A stretch of DNA of 64,000 nt from Microcoleus sp. EPA2 (GCA_020882975.1 JAHRFD010000023.1:1-64000), one strand, 5' to 3'. Positions 46,132 through 55,872 are shown, counted from the stretch's first letter. Notes: generated from the sequence alone by a model not told the origin. Numbers and translations: made by a program.

Positions 46132-47391
46132 ATGCCTAAACCTCAATTACCATCTTGGTTTCCCCGTCTACGTCCTCAAGTATGGATTCTGGCTTTTGGC
46201 AGATTCCTCTCCCAAAGTGGCACTGGTTTTACCTTATTTTACGCCCCCATCTATTTTGTCTCTCAAGTCGGTTTATCTGCTACTGCTGTTGGCATTGGTT
46301 TGGGAAGTGGTTCTATTTCTGGGATATTGGGTCGAATTTTGGGCGGTTCTTTTTCTGATTCCCCAAAAATGGGACGGCGACGAACTTTATTGCTGTCAGC
46401 AATTATTTCGGCTGTGGCTTCTTTCCTGTTGGCGGCGGCTTCGGATTTTCCCAGCTTAGTTGTGGCGAATTTACTAATGGGTTTTGGTGTTGGGTTATAT
46501 TGGCCTGCAACTGAAAGTATGGTGGCGGATTTGGCTGATGGGGAACATCGCCAAGAGGCTTTTGCTTTGACGCGACTGGCGGATAATTTGGGTTTGCAGG
46601 TGGGGATTATTGTAGGGGGTTTTTTGATTGCGGTAACGGGGAATTATCGATCGCTGTTTATAATTGATGGTATCTCGTTTGTGATATTTTTTGCGGTAGT
46701 GTGGGGTGCGATTTCGGAAACCTACAAACCATCTACTTCACGGGAAATAGGTAAAAAACTTCAGCAAAATGGCTGGATGGTGGCGTTGAGCGATCGCACG
46801 TTGCTAATTTATGCTGTTGTGAATACTCTGTTCACATTGTATATTTCCCAAATCCAAACGACGATGCCGTTGTACTTTAGCAATTTTGTGGTGGTTGGTG
46901 CATCGGAAAAGGGCTTTTCTACGGCTACAATTACTATTTTATTTGCTTTTAGCACTTTTTTAACTGTCACCTTACAAATGCCTATTGCTAGGGCGCTGAG
47001 ACGGTTTTCTTGTCCGAGAGCATTGATGATTTCTGCTTTGCTGTGGGGCATCGGATTTATCGCGATCGGCTTAACGGGAATAGCTACAAGTGGTAATCTG
47101 TTTTTAGCTATTTTAGGCTTGTTTTTCTTGTCAGTTGCAACGGTTGCTTACACTCCTTTTGCTTCTGCTTTGGTGGTGGAATTAGCGCCAGAGTCTTTGC
47201 GGGGAGTGTATTTGTCAATTAATTCTCAGTGTTGGGCGATCGGCTATTTGATCGGGCCGCCTGTGGGTGGTTGGGCCCTGGATAGAGGACAATTTGCAGC
47301 GAATAATTTTTGGTTGGGTTTGGCTGCGAGTGTTGGTGTTGCTATCTTGATTTTGCAGATTGTCGATCGCAGGTTGAAAAGTAGAATTTAA
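46132..47391 (+). CDS. Major facilitator superfamily transporter
   Basis: 419 residues from the ATG at 46132 (MPKPQLPSWFPRLRPQVWIL). About 12 membrane helices; the loop-2/3 MFS motif is GGSFSDSPKMGRRRTLL. It resembles multidrug-type MFS exporters; the substrate is unknown. The frame is open 36 codons further upstream, but that part (RISNLKYQISNLKS) is repeat-encoded. Confidence 0.88.
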   Translation: MPKPQLPSWFPRLRPQVWILAFGRFLSQSGTGFTLFYAPIYFVSQVGLSATAVGIGLGSGSISGILGRILGGSFSDSPKMGRRRTLLLSAIISAVASFLLAAASDFPSLVVANLLMGFGVGLYWPATESMVADLADGEHRQEAFALTRLADNLGLQVGIIVGGFLIAVTGNYRSLFIIDGISFVIFFAVVWGAISETYKPSTSREIGKKLQQNGWMVALSDRTLLIYAVVNTLFTLYISQIQTTMPLYFSNFVVVGASEKGFSTATITILFAFSTFLTVTLQMPIARALRRFSCPRALMISALLWGIGFIAIGLTGIATSGNLFLAILGLFFLSVATVAYTPFASALVVELAPESLRGVYLSINSQCWAIGYLIGPPVGGWALDRGQFAANNFWLGLAASVGVAILILQIVDRRLKSRI

Positions 47392-47406
47392 ATACAAGAA
47401 AAGGAC

Positions 47407-47470
47407 GCGAAGGAAGAACCCCCCCAGCCCCCCCAAGGGGGGAAAGAACAAGCTCCGGTTCTTCCTTCGC
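47407..47470. repeat. Inverted repeat between the MFS gene and hisIE
   Basis: GCGAAGGAAGAACC (47407-47420) and GGTTCTTCCTTCGC (47457-47470) are perfectly complementary; between them lie CCCCCCC and GGGGGG runs that extend the stem. It could terminate both convergent genes. The flank shares the TTCGCGGTTTAATCATTCC end of the dispersed repeat family. Confidence 0.75.
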
Positions 47471-47508
47471 GCTCTTCGTGTCTTCGCGGTTTAATCATTC
47501 CGATTAAC

Positions 47509-48159
47509 TTATTTTCGTCGATCGCCCAATTTGCGATAAACATCTCTCAAATCAACTTGATGGTGAGCGATCGCCACCAAAGCGTGATAAAATAGATCCG
47601 CAACTTCCCCAGCAATGCCATCTTTGTCGTCATCTTTGCAAGCCATCACGACTTCGGCCGATTCTTCGCCAATTTTTTTGAGAATTTTATTGTCGCCACC
47701 CGCGAACAATTTACAGGTATAAGAAGTTTCGTTAGGGTTGTCCCGCCGATCGCAAATAACGTCAAACAATTGAGATAACATATCTCCCGGAGGCGCTACA
47801 ATTTGCCCATCCACTTGGTGAAAGCAACTTCTTTCTCCCGTGTGACAAGCAATATCTCCGACTTGTTCGACTGTGACTAGCAACGCATCGCTATCGCAGT
47901 CATAACGCAGCCCTTTGACATTTTGAACGTGTCCCGAAGTCGCGCCTTTTGGCCACAATTCGGAACGCGATCGACTCCAGAACCAAGTTTGACCGGTTTC
48001 GAGGGTTTTTTGCAGAGACTCGCGATTCATCCATGCCATCATCAACACCGTACCGTCCAAGTAATCTTGGACGATCGCCGGTACTAAACCTCGATCGTCG
48101 TAACGAATTTTTTCAATGGGGATCGATCGGCTTAAACTAGACAAATCATTAGCAGACAT
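47509..48159 (-). CDS. hisIE: Bifunctional phosphoribosyl-AMP cyclohydrolase / phosphoribosyl-ATP pyrophosphatase
   Basis: 216 residues performing steps 2 and 3 of histidine synthesis. The HisI domain (about 1-125) has [19 protein letters not shown], the metal-binding Asp residues in [10 protein letters not shown], and [10 protein letters not shown]; the HisE domain (about 128-210) has [18 protein letters not shown] and [13 protein letters not shown]. Other his genes are not adjacent. Confidence 0.96.
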   Translation of the reverse strand: MSANDLSSLSRSIPIEKIRYDDRGLVPAIVQDYLDGTVLMMAWMNRESLQKTLETGQTWFWSRSRSELWPKGATSGHVQNVKGLRYDCDSDALLVTVEQVGDIACHTGERSCFHQVDGQIVAPPGDMLSQLFDVICDRRDNPNETSYTCKLFAGGDNKILKKIGEESAEVVMACKDDDKDGIAGEVADLFYHALVAIAHHQVDLRDVYRKLGDRRK

Positions 48160-48516
48160 AATTTTATTTCAACTATTTAATATACATTTACGCTTTCTTT
48201 TCGGATATTTTTTTTAAAATTAACCGCAGAGAGCGCAGAGGACGCAGAGTTAGAGAATAGAGGAGATTTACCTAGCGATGGGTAAATTGTCAAGAACTAT
48301 TTTACAAATTATTACACTTGAGGGCGATTCCCTACGGGATAGCTTCGCTTCACGGTGCTAGTGGGACTAAGGCTGAAAAACCCAAGCTAGTATTGCTACA
48401 AACTGGTTTCTACTCTAAAATCTACAAGCATAGTTTCCTGGCATTGACCTCACCTTTATGCTGAACTGGCTATAAAATAATCCTACCAACAACAGACGTT
48501 AACTAAGGAGAAAACA
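48160..48516. other. hisIE-hemL divergent spacer
   Basis: 357 bases. It contains a dispersed repeat (TTAACCGCAGAGAGCGCAGA and continuation, about 48219-48262), the short repeat-like CCCTACGGGATAGCTTCGCTTC near 48330, and the hemL ribosome-binding site AAGGAG at 48505-48510. No gene. Confidence 0.6.
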
Positions 48517-49815
48517 TTGGTTTCCACAACCTTGAAAACAACCAAATCAGAAGAAATATTCGCCGCCGCCCAAAAATTGATGCCCGGTGGTGTCAGTTCC
48601 CCGGTGAGAGCCTTTAAATCCGTAGGCGGACAACCCATTGTATTCGATCGCGTCAACGGAGCCTACATTTGGGATGTCGATCAAAACCAATACATTGACT
48701 ATGTAGGGACTTGGGGTCCCGCCATCTGCGGCCACGCCCACCCCGAAGTCATCAAAGCCCTTCACGAATCCCTAGAAAAAGGTACCAGTTTCGGGGCACC
48801 CTCCCTCCTGGAAAACGTGCTTGCTGAAATGGTCATCGATGCCGTTCCCAGCATTGAAATGGTGAGATTTGTCAATTCCGGTACCGAAGCCTGCATGGCC
48901 GTTTTGCGCCTCATGCGAGCCTTCACCGGGCGCGACAAACTGATTAAATTTGAAGGCTGCTATCACGGGCACGCCGATATGTTCTTGGTGAAAGCGGGTT
49001 CCGGTGTCGCCACCCTCGGCCTTCCCGACTCCCCCGGCGTACCAAAATCCGTTACCGCAAACACCCTCAACGCTCCCTACAACGACTTGGAAGCAGTAAA
49101 AGCTTTGTTTGCTGAACACCCAGGCGAGATCGCAGGCGTGATGCTGGAGCCTGTGGTGGGTAATGCTGGATTTATTGTACCAGATGCAGGTTTTCTCGAA
49201 GGTTTACGGGAAATTACTAAAGATAATGGTGCTTTGCTAGTATTTGATGAAGTAATGACCGGTTTCCGCATCGCCTACGGTGGAGCTCAGGAAAAATTCG
49301 GTGTCACCCCAGATTTGACAACTCTCGGTAAAGTTATCGGTGGCGGTTTGCCAGTTGGAGCCTATGGCGGCAGACGGGATATTATGGCAATGGTTGCTCC
49401 TGCAGGACCGATGTATCAAGCCGGTACGCTGTCGGGAAATCCTTTGGCGATGACTGCTGGGATTAAGACTTTGGAATTGTTGCAAAAACCTGGTACTTAC
49501 GAACAGTTGGATAGAATTACCAAAAAACTGTCTAACGGTTTGTTGCAAATTGCTAAAGAAACGGGACACGCTGCTTGTGGTGGGCAAATTAGCGGGATGT
49601 TTGGTTTGTTTTTTGCAGCCGGTCCGGTTCACAATTACGAAGATGCGAAAAAGTCTGATGTGGCAAAATTCGGCCGCTTTCACCGGGGAATGTTGGAACA
49701 CGGAATTTATCTAGCTCCTTCGCAGTTTGAGGCTGGATTTACTTCTTTGGCTCACACAGACGAAGATATTAATCGCACTTTAGCCGCTGCTCGTGAAGTA
49801 ATGAGCAGTATTTAA
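48517..49815 (+). CDS. hemL: Glutamate-1-semialdehyde 2,1-aminomutase
   Basis: 432 residues, starting at the TTG at 48517, six bases after AAGGAG; the N-terminus [20 protein letters not shown] matches cyanobacterial HemL. It makes 5-aminolevulinate for chlorophyll, haem and bilins, with PLP bound to Lys in [16 protein letters not shown]...[18 protein letters not shown] hairpin follows the gene. The TTG start may limit expression. Confidence 0.97.
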   Translation: MVSTTLKTTKSEEIFAAAQKLMPGGVSSPVRAFKSVGGQPIVFDRVNGAYIWDVDQNQYIDYVGTWGPAICGHAHPEVIKALHESLEKGTSFGAPSLLENVLAEMVIDAVPSIEMVRFVNSGTEACMAVLRLMRAFTGRDKLIKFEGCYHGHADMFLVKAGSGVATLGLPDSPGVPKSVTANTLNAPYNDLEAVKALFAEHPGEIAGVMLEPVVGNAGFIVPDAGFLEGLREITKDNGALLVFDEVMTGFRIAYGGAQEKFGVTPDLTTLGKVIGGGLPVGAYGGRRDIMAMVAPAGPMYQAGTLSGNPLAMTAGIKTLELLQKPGTYEQLDRITKKLSNGLLQIAKETGHAACGGQISGMFGLFFAAGPVHNYEDAKKSDVAKFGRFHRGMLEHGIYLAPSQFEAGFTSLAHTDEDINRTLAAAREVMSSI

Positions 49816-49841
49816 TTCGGTTCGCAATCAGGAATTTAAAA

Positions 49842-49875
49842 GTAGGTTGGGTTTCGCGAGTTCGACCCAACCTAC
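49842..49875 (+). terminator. Hairpin after hemL
   Basis: GTAGGTTGGGT and ACCCAACCTAC (11 perfect pairs) enclose a 12-base loop. This sequence is also a known type of cyanobacterial interspersed repeat. No strong T-run follows. Confidence 0.55.
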
Positions 49876-49924
49876 CTATTAACTAATTATATCAATTCCT
49901 CTCTTCCTCAGAATTATTAATTTC

Positions 49925-49985
49925 TCTCCGATCTCTCTGTGTTCTCTGTGTTCTCTGTGGTTAAATCATTCCGATACAACGGTCA
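49925..49985. repeat. Dispersed repeat, TCTCTGTGTTCTCTGTGG type
   Basis: CTCTCTGTGTTCTCTGTG is repeated and followed by GTTAAATCATTCCGATACAAC, the same end as in the 36205 and 45196 copies. It lies between hemL and the TPR gene (convergent). Confidence 0.6.
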
Positions 49986-50040
49986 ACGATAAGACCCTTT
50001 AATGAAGCTGAGCCGGCACCGTCAATGACTAATAACTAAA

Positions 50041-51084
50041 TCAATCATTCATAAATTCACCTTCGCAGATAATAGAATCTCTTTTGTCCAAATCTTCTTG
50101 ATTCCAGACTGAGTTTAAGGCTGCGGAACTGAATGAAGTTGACATTGTATTGTTTAATGTTGTGTTGTAGTATTCCACAGCATTATTCAGTTCCATTTGT
50201 GGCGCTTCCTTGAAGTAGGAATTAATATCTGGGGTACAACGCTGTGCTTGATAGTATGAATAAGCTTCAGCATTAATGCACATTACATGATAAAAATCCT
50301 TATTTGCTGCCATAATCTCTCCCAGTTTATAGAGAGCTAAACCCCGGTTGAGATAAGCTTTGACATAGTTCGGATCGATTTCTACTGCTTTGTCAAAGTC
50401 TTCAATAGCAAGTTTCATCTGTTTGAGCTTGTAGCGGACGCAACCTCGGTTATAATAGGCATAGACATTTTTGGGGTCGATACCCAGTGCCGTATTGTAA
50501 TCGGCGATCGCCTGAGTATTATCTCCTAATTGGTGATAAGAAAGGCCGCGATTTATGTAGGCTTTGATATATTTAGGATTCCGCCGTAGGGTTTCGTTAA
50601 AATTATCCGTTGCTGCCTCCTTATTTCCCAAAAGGTAGTAAGCGCGTCCCCGGTTGTAATAGGTTTTATAATTGTGGGAATTGATGGATATAGCTCGATC
50701 GTAGTCTTGAATTGCTTCTTCGTAATGTCCTAAATTAGCAAGTACAAGTCCGCGGTTGTTGTAGATAGCATGGCTGTCAGGATTACTTACCAGAGCGCAG
50801 TTGAGGTCGTCAATAGCTTTTTCGTGTTCTCCCAGATGTCGCCAAGCATTGCCTCGATTGAGGTACGCCTCGAATAAATTAGGATTGAGATCCAGTGCTT
50901 GGCTCAGGTCTGCTATTGCTTTTTGGTAATCTTTCATGTAATAGTAGACTAAGCCGCGATTGTTATAGGCTTTGGCATCGGCTGGGTTGAGTTGCAGTAT
51001 ACGATCGAATTCGTCGATCGCCTCGAAGTAGTTTCCTTTCTTGGCATTTTGTAAACCGCGTTTGTAAAATTGCTTAACGTTCAT
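50041..51084 (-). CDS. Tetratricopeptide repeat protein
   Basis: 347 residues. About eight consecutive TPR units cover residues 1-270 (for instance KAYNNRGLVYYYMKDYQKAI and YVKAYLNRGLALYKLGEIMA), mostly starting with AYxNRG; the last 75 residues are unrelated and acidic. No signal peptide. It is a protein-protein scaffold; the partner is unknown. It lies 549 bases downstream of ccmO on the same strand, which may be coincidence. Confidence 0.9.
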   Translation of the reverse strand: MNVKQFYKRGLQNAKKGNYFEAIDEFDRILQLNPADAKAYNNRGLVYYYMKDYQKAIADLSQALDLNPNLFEAYLNRGNAWRHLGEHEKAIDDLNCALVSNPDSHAIYNNRGLVLANLGHYEEAIQDYDRAISINSHNYKTYYNRGRAYYLLGNKEAATDNFNETLRRNPKYIKAYINRGLSYHQLGDNTQAIADYNTALGIDPKNVYAYYNRGCVRYKLKQMKLAIEDFDKAVEIDPNYVKAYLNRGLALYKLGEIMAANKDFYHVMCINAEAYSYYQAQRCTPDINSYFKEAPQMELNNAVEYYNTTLNNTMSTSFSSAALNSVWNQEDLDKRDSIICEGEFMND

Positions 51085-51632
51085 AGGTCAAACTTGCAGA
51101 ATTTCTTGATGCTAGTGGTGGATTTGTTGACAATCGTTTTTTGGTAGAACAACCATTCAACTTTCCGAGCGCTGCTAAATAGTTTCCTAATCTCCCCGAC
51201 TTGTGAAAGTAGTCGTGGCTGTGGGTATGGTGTTTTTTTAGCTCTTGCTCGCTTACCTCTACCCAGAGTAACAGTCCCTTATTCCAGACTATCAAACGGA
51301 AACAGGATTTTAGGTTGATTTTAGCAGCACTTTGATTCTTTGGAGAGAGCTATTACCAGGGCTCAATTTACTTTCGGCGTTCGATTATTTACCAGATTCA
51401 GTTCCATTCCCACGTCTGATTTTAGTTGCTCTCTTGTGTCTGATTCTGGAATTGCGATCGACTCTCTCAGCAAATGCAACTTAAGTTATCCACTAAATAT
51501 CAACACTCATTTACGCACTCCCAACAGTAAAATTTATATCTGGATTTATAAATTTCATCTAAGTAATTTCCGTATCAGGATTACCAAATTGGCAATTCCC
51601 CCGATCGCCATTACCCCATGGTATATTCCCCA
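51085..51632. other. Intergenic region, no recognisable gene
   Basis: 548 bases between ccmO and the TPR gene, both on the minus strand. Short frames on both strands lack support. It probably holds the TPR gene promoter and the end of the ccm transcript. Confidence 0.45.
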
Positions 51633-52406
51633 TTACCTATTCAATTCCTCTTCCACAGAAACTGTCAACTTCTCCAAATCTGGAAGTTGAATTAATTCTT
51701 GTTCCTTTTGCTTAACCGAGAGGGGCATCATTACAGGCTGACGCTGCTCAATCCAACAACTAGCCAGAGGCAAAGTTTGTTCCAAATCTTCCAAAGGCCT
51801 GGGAATTACCATCACCGCATTTAACTCACCAATGCGTTCAGCTTCATACATTCCAGCCTCGACAGCCACAGCCACATCGGCCACCGCACCGCGAATAATT
51901 GCCGTGCACAAACCAGCGCCAATTTTTTCATAAGCTGCTAAGTGTACGTCTGCGGATTTGAGCATAGCATCGCAAGCTCCTACCATTGCTGGAAATCCTC
52001 GTGTTTCTAGCAAACCAACTGCTTGAGTGCTCAAACGAGAATAACTGCCACTTTCAGAAAGTTGAGTCAGGCGAAAACCGATGGGTAAAACTACTTCCAA
52101 ATTAGCCAAAGGTCTAGCAATGACTAATTTAGAAACAAATTGACCAAACTGTTCTGCTGTTTGTGCTCCGGCTTCGACAGCCAAACGAACATCAGAAATT
52201 CTACCCCGGACGATCGCCGTACAGTGGCCTGAACCGATTTTTTCATATCCTACTAAAATCACTCCAGCCGACTTCAGCATCATATCAGCAGTCCCAACAA
52301 TTGCCGGAAAACTTTTGGTGGATACCAAACCCAAAGCTGTGTCTTTGAAGTATTCCTGGCGCTGAGATTGCGATTCGTTACTATGATTATTTGTGTGTCC
52401 GTTCAT
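51633..52406 (-). CDS. ccmO: Carboxysome shell protein CcmO (double BMC domain)
   Basis: 257 residues with two tandem BMC domains (about 30-115 and 130-215), each with the FPA(I/M)VG...DMMLKSA...YEKIG.G.CTAI(V/R)RG pattern of shell hexamer proteins. Two fused domains would give trimeric pseudohexamers at the beta-carboxysome shell. A hydrophilic N-terminus (NNHSNESQSQRQE) and a C-terminal tail are extra. Here it follows ccmN directly on the same strand, 207 bases away. Confidence 0.95.
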   Translation of the reverse strand: MNGHTNNHSNESQSQRQEYFKDTALGLVSTKSFPAIVGTADMMLKSAGVILVGYEKIGSGHCTAIVRGRISDVRLAVEAGAQTAEQFGQFVSKLVIARPLANLEVVLPIGFRLTQLSESGSYSRLSTQAVGLLETRGFPAMVGACDAMLKSADVHLAAYEKIGAGLCTAIIRGAVADVAVAVEAGMYEAERIGELNAVMVIPRPLEDLEQTLPLASCWIEQRQPVMMPLSVKQKEQELIQLPDLEKLTVSVEEELNR

Positions 52407-52613
52407 CTTCTATTACCCTTAGAAACTTCGCAAAATAGAAATTTGTTTATAGTTTTAGTGTGTCAGACGATCGGACAGATTACATGAGCTACAAGACACA
52501 TATTGCTGCTACAAGGCATTAAAAATTGCGGAGCGACCAATAATAATATGATATTACCTATTTATATTTCATGTTTCTGCTTTCAGCATAGCTGCATTTT
52601 GCCGAAAAAACGA

Positions 52614-53279
52614 CTACTCTGAACCGCTAGAAAAAGTTTTACCGTTTTCCTCCGATCGATTAAAAGCTTGGCGGTGCGGAAATAGCGTTCCCAGCAGCCG
52701 ATTGATATGAGCTTGTCCGTACAAAATGGTTGGTATTTCTCCGGGTTGAGGAGGTTGCTCTGTCGGAGTTGATGGAGGGGATGCCGCCGTCTCCGGTGGC
52801 GTGAGAGGATTTTTGGGAGCAGTTTCTGGTGGTTCGACTGGTGGTTCGACTGGTGGTTCGACTGGTGGTTCGACTGGGGAGGTTTCTGGTTGTGGTTGTG
52901 GTTTTGCTTCTGCTTCTGCGGTGATTTGGCGGCTATCATCTCCCATCAAAGAACCTGCGGCCAAAATTTGCCTTTGGTCAATACAAGGATTAATCAATGT
53001 AGTCCCCGCACCGATACAGGAATTGGCTCCGATCGCCCCCGAACCTACTACTAGCACCCCTGCGCCGAGAATCGCACCCGCTCCGATTTCCAGAGTACCT
53101 TGACGGGCGTGAAGAATTACTCCCATACCGATACAGGTACCCGCGGCGATCGAGATCCGGCTATCTGGATCTGCTTGGAGAATCACTCCAGGAGCGATCG
53201 CCACACCCTCATCAACAACCACATCGCCACTGATATAAACTTGAGAGTTGCTACTTAATTGCAGTGGCCGTAAATACAT
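52614..53279 (-). CDS. ccmN: Carboxysome assembly protein CcmN
   Basis: 221 residues. The N-terminal half is a left-handed beta-helix of hexapeptide repeats (IAPGVILQADPDSRISIAAG, IGAGAILGAGVLVVG). A Pro/Glu-rich linker with four PPVE units (12-base repeats at about 52829-52876) leads to the encapsulation peptide-like helix LYGQAHINRLLGTLFPHR. In other species this peptide ends the protein; here 17-20 extra polar residues follow. CcmN links CcmM to the shell CcmK proteins. Confidence 0.93.
   Translation of the reverse strand: MYLRPLQLSSNSQVYISGDVVVDEGVAIAPGVILQADPDSRISIAAGTCIGMGVILHARQGTLEIGAGAILGAGVLVVGSGAIGANSCIGAGTTLINPCIDQRQILAAGSLMGDDSRQITAEAEAKPQPQPETSPVEPPVEPPVEPPVEPPETAPKNPLTPPETAASPPSTPTEQPPQPGEIPTILYGQAHINRLLGTLFPHRQAFNRSEENGKTFSSGSE
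52829..52876. repeat. 12-base tandem repeat inside ccmN
   Basis: GGTGGTTCGACT is repeated four times in tandem, encoding the PPVE units of the CcmN linker. Unit number may vary by slippage, changing the linker length. Confidence 0.85.
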
Positions 53280-53484
53280 TCAACTTAACCATTTTAGATG
53301 TAGGATTTTAGGTTTATTAACAAGGATATTTTGGATGGTATTATTGATAAATAGAAAGCCTAACTCTCAGCAATAATTATTGCTCGATCCTGCTAACTTT
53401 TTCAAATTTTACTTCAATTTCCTGGCGGTTCTCCCGTTAGCTTAGACAGCAACTAACGGGAAAAAAATGCTAATTACTAGCCAA
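53280..53484. other. ccmM-ccmN spacer with hairpin
   Basis: 205 bases inside the ccm transcript. A perfect 9-base inverted repeat TCCCGTTAG/CTAACGGGA (53432-53440 and 53453-53461) lies just after the ccmM stop. On the minus strand the T-run precedes it, so it is not a classic terminator; mRNA processing or partial attenuation is possible. Confidence 0.45.
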
Positions 53485-55116
53485 TTAAGGACGCTGAATA
53501 ATCTCTTCCAACACCCGGCGCTTAGCCTTGGAATCAATTCCTAGCAAGCGGACGTAATCGCCTGTGTGTTCTTTCAGACAGCTTTCCAGGGCAGAAATCA
53601 CTTCCGATTCGCGATTGGAGGCGATCGGCGAGCAACTGTTCCAAGAACCTGTGCGGAAGCGGCGCGGGTCGGCGTGTTCCGTACCAATTTTGTATCCTTG
53701 GGAGAGCAGGTTGCGGATTTGCTCGATCGTCTTGGCGCTCAATAATGCGGTGCCTGTTGCAGTCGAAGTTGCTTTATATGATGCGGTCCCTGCTGCTTGA
53801 GCAGATTGAGCAACGGGGCCATCTGGGCGCTGAATAATTTCTTCCACCACGCGGCGCTTAGCTTTGGGATCGATGCCGATTAAGCGCACGTATTCTCCTG
53901 GGTACTGTTGCATCACAGCTTGCAAAGCGGCGATCGCCTCAGATTCGTTCCGTGCTTGCACAGAAGCCCCGCTTTGCCAAGAACTGGTGCGGAAGCGACG
54001 AGCATCAGCGTGTTCAGTCCCCACCTTGTAGCCTTGAGCTAGCAAGCTGCGAATAGTCCCAGCCAAATCCCCACTCAATTGACCATTGGACGCAGCAGCG
54101 CCATTCTGGTGAGCAGGTTGAGCAACTTTGCCATTAGATTGGCGAGTTGTCGCGCCATTAGAACCGTTAGAGCCATTGTCACCCGGTCTTTGGACAATTT
54201 CTTCAAGTACGCGACGCTTGGCTTTGGTATCAATGCCGATCAAGCGGACGTATTCCCCTTGGTGTTCGCTCATACAAGCCGACAAAGCATTGATTACTTC
54301 AGATTCGCGGGTGGACGAGATGGGTCCGCAACTACGCCAAGAACCGGTGCGGAAGCGACGTGCATCAGCGTGTTCTGCTCCGACGCTGTATCCTTGAGCT
54401 AGCAGGTTGCGGACGCTATCGACTAGCGAATTGCTCAATTGAGTGGTCCCATGGGTAGAATAAGTGATTGGAGTCATGTCCGAATTTTTAGAAAGTTCAT
54501 TGCGAATAGGTGCCAGACAAGCGATGTTGTCGGCACAGCGATAACCAGTTCTCAGAGCGTCGTTAACTCCGATGACGTGGGTAGCAAATTTAACGTCTGA
54601 ATCTTGAACATCTGGCAAGCGATCGGCTTGCTGCTGATTGGTGATGACAGCTCCCGAAGGTATATACTTTCCAGGAGGAATCTCTACGTCTTGAATTAGT
54701 ACGTGCATCATTACAATGCAACCGTTTCCTACCCTGGCATTGAACACCGTAGAGCGAAAGCCGATAAAGCAGTTATCGCCTACGTAGGCCGGGCCATGAA
54801 TTAAACTCATGTGAGTCAGCGAAGTATTTTCCCCTACCCAAACGGAATAAGAGTTGCCATCGTCTCCGGTGACTCTGCCTTGTTCTAAACCATGAATTAC
54901 CACTCCGTCTTGAATGTTGGTACTATTTCCGATATGGAAAGGAGTACCTTCATCGGCGCGGATAGATGTTCCTGGGGCAATCAGCACTTTAGAACCGACA
55001 CGCACATCCCCAATAATGTTAGAAAAGGAATGTACATAGGCGGTTTCGTGAATTTTGGGCTCTGCCAAGTTTTTCGACCAAGGCGTCGGGGGAGCCGCAA
55101 CACTGCGGGCTGCCAT
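53485..55116 (-). CDS. ccmM: Carboxysome scaffold CcmM (gamma-carbonic anhydrase + three SSU-like domains)
   Basis: 543 residues. Residues 1-210 are a gamma-carbonic anhydrase beta-helix with candidate zinc ligands His75, His102 and His107 and the Cys194/Cys200 pair known to form the regulatory disulfide in an active CcmM. Three Rubisco small-subunit-like domains follow (about 226-315, 345-435 and 455-543), each with GYxVGxEHADxRRFRTxSW, joined by Ser/Asn/Ala-rich linkers. They bind Rubisco and drive condensation. An internal ATG at 54477 (Met214) could start the short M35-type isoform. Confidence 0.97.
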   Translation of the reverse strand: MAARSVAAPPTPWSKNLAEPKIHETAYVHSFSNIIGDVRVGSKVLIAPGTSIRADEGTPFHIGNSTNIQDGVVIHGLEQGRVTGDDGNSYSVWVGENTSLTHMSLIHGPAYVGDNCFIGFRSTVFNARVGNGCIVMMHVLIQDVEIPPGKYIPSGAVITNQQQADRLPDVQDSDVKFATHVIGVNDALRTGYRCADNIACLAPIRNELSKNSDMTPITYSTHGTTQLSNSLVDSVRNLLAQGYSVGAEHADARRFRTGSWRSCGPISSTRESEVINALSACMSEHQGEYVRLIGIDTKAKRRVLEEIVQRPGDNGSNGSNGATTRQSNGKVAQPAHQNGAAASNGQLSGDLAGTIRSLLAQGYKVGTEHADARRFRTSSWQSGASVQARNESEAIAALQAVMQQYPGEYVRLIGIDPKAKRRVVEEIIQRPDGPVAQSAQAAGTASYKATSTATGTALLSAKTIEQIRNLLSQGYKIGTEHADPRRFRTGSWNSCSPIASNRESEVISALESCLKEHTGDYVRLLGIDSKAKRRVLEEIIQRP

Positions 55117-55144
55117 AAGTTAAGTTCTCCTGAACTGAAAAAAA

Positions 55145-55232
55145 AAATTGTTAGCTGTTAGCTGTTAGCTGTTAGTTATTGACGGTTAACTATCAACGGT
55201 CAACTGTCAACTTCTACTAACTACTAATGGTT
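55145..55232. repeat. Heptamer array GTTAGCT / CAACGGT between ccmL and ccmM
   Basis: Four units of TTAGCTG-like heptamers are followed by ACTATCAACGGTCAACTGTC units. They lie in the ccm transcript just upstream of ccmM. Confidence 0.8.
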
Positions 55233-55236
55233 GCAA

Positions 55237-55542
55237 CTAGCGGTACGGGTCGTCTTTTTTACTGTAAATGAGGCGATTTTCTACATTGACAGTATCTATA
55301 ATACCTACCACCAAAGCATCGAGCGGACGGTTTTCGCTTCCAGGTGCAATCCGGGCTGCGCTTCCCCTAGTTACTAAAACCCATTCATCTATACCAGCGC
55401 CCACACAGTCAGCGGCTACCTCATATCCGGGAACTGGCGAACCTTCTTCATTGATGAATTGCAGCAGCAGAAATTTCGATCCTCTAAGACTAGGCTCTTT
55501 TTGGGTACTGACAACTGTGCCGAGAACTTTTGCCATTTGCAT
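55237..55542 (-). CDS. ccmL: Carboxysome vertex protein CcmL
   Basis: 101 residues; EutN/CcmL-type pentamer capping shell vertices. MQMAKVLGTVVSTQKEPSLR, then LLLQFI, GAGIDEWVLVTRGSAAR and DALVVGIIDTVNV are diagnostic. It lies between the second ccmK and ccmM in the canonical order. Confidence 0.97.
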   Translation of the reverse strand: MQMAKVLGTVVSTQKEPSLRGSKFLLLQFINEEGSPVPGYEVAADCVGAGIDEWVLVTRGSAARIAPGSENRPLDALVVGIIDTVNVENRLIYSKKDDPYR

Positions 55543-55552
55543 TTTAGGTTAC

Positions 55553-55872
55553 AGGTAGTTGGTAATTGGTAATTGTCAATTTTTCGATGTCATTAGTCTT
55601 TATTAGATTAGCCTTCTTCCATCAGTTTTTTCGTTTTTTTTAGTTATTTTGTCTACTAATGACTAATGACTAATAACTAATGACTCATGACTAATGACTA
55701 ATGACTAATAACTAATGACTAATAACTAATGACTAATGACTAATAACTAATAACCAATCTGCCATCTCCTACTCAATTAAAAATTAAAAATACTAAATCA
55801 AAATCTCTCAGGATTTTTAATTTTTAATTTTTAATTTTTAATTACCAAACGCTGAATGAACGATCGCCTGTT
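55553..55872. repeat. Long heptamer region between ccmK1 and ccmL
   Basis: The 330-base spacer holds TTGGTAA units near 55556-55575, more than a dozen TGACTAA/TAACTAA units at 55655-55757, and an ATTAAAAATT/AATTTTTAAT inverted set at 55778-55840. There is no gene. The array separates the two shell-hexamer genes from ccmL-M-N-O within one locus. Confidence 0.85.

Noticed and set aside
51074-51295. 73-codon frame upstream of the TPR gene
   Set aside because: Overlaps the TPR start, no recognisable family, and no ribosome-binding site; insufficient support.
51340-51690. Plus-strand frame of 116 codons next to ccmO
   Set aside because: It overlaps the 3' end of ccmO in antisense, has no ribosome-binding site and no family resemblance; composition looks like chance.
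52829-52876. Short tandem repeats taken for a CRISPR array
   Set aside because: Units are 12 bases without spacers and in frame within ccmN. The heptamer arrays elsewhere also have no spacers, so no CRISPR is present.
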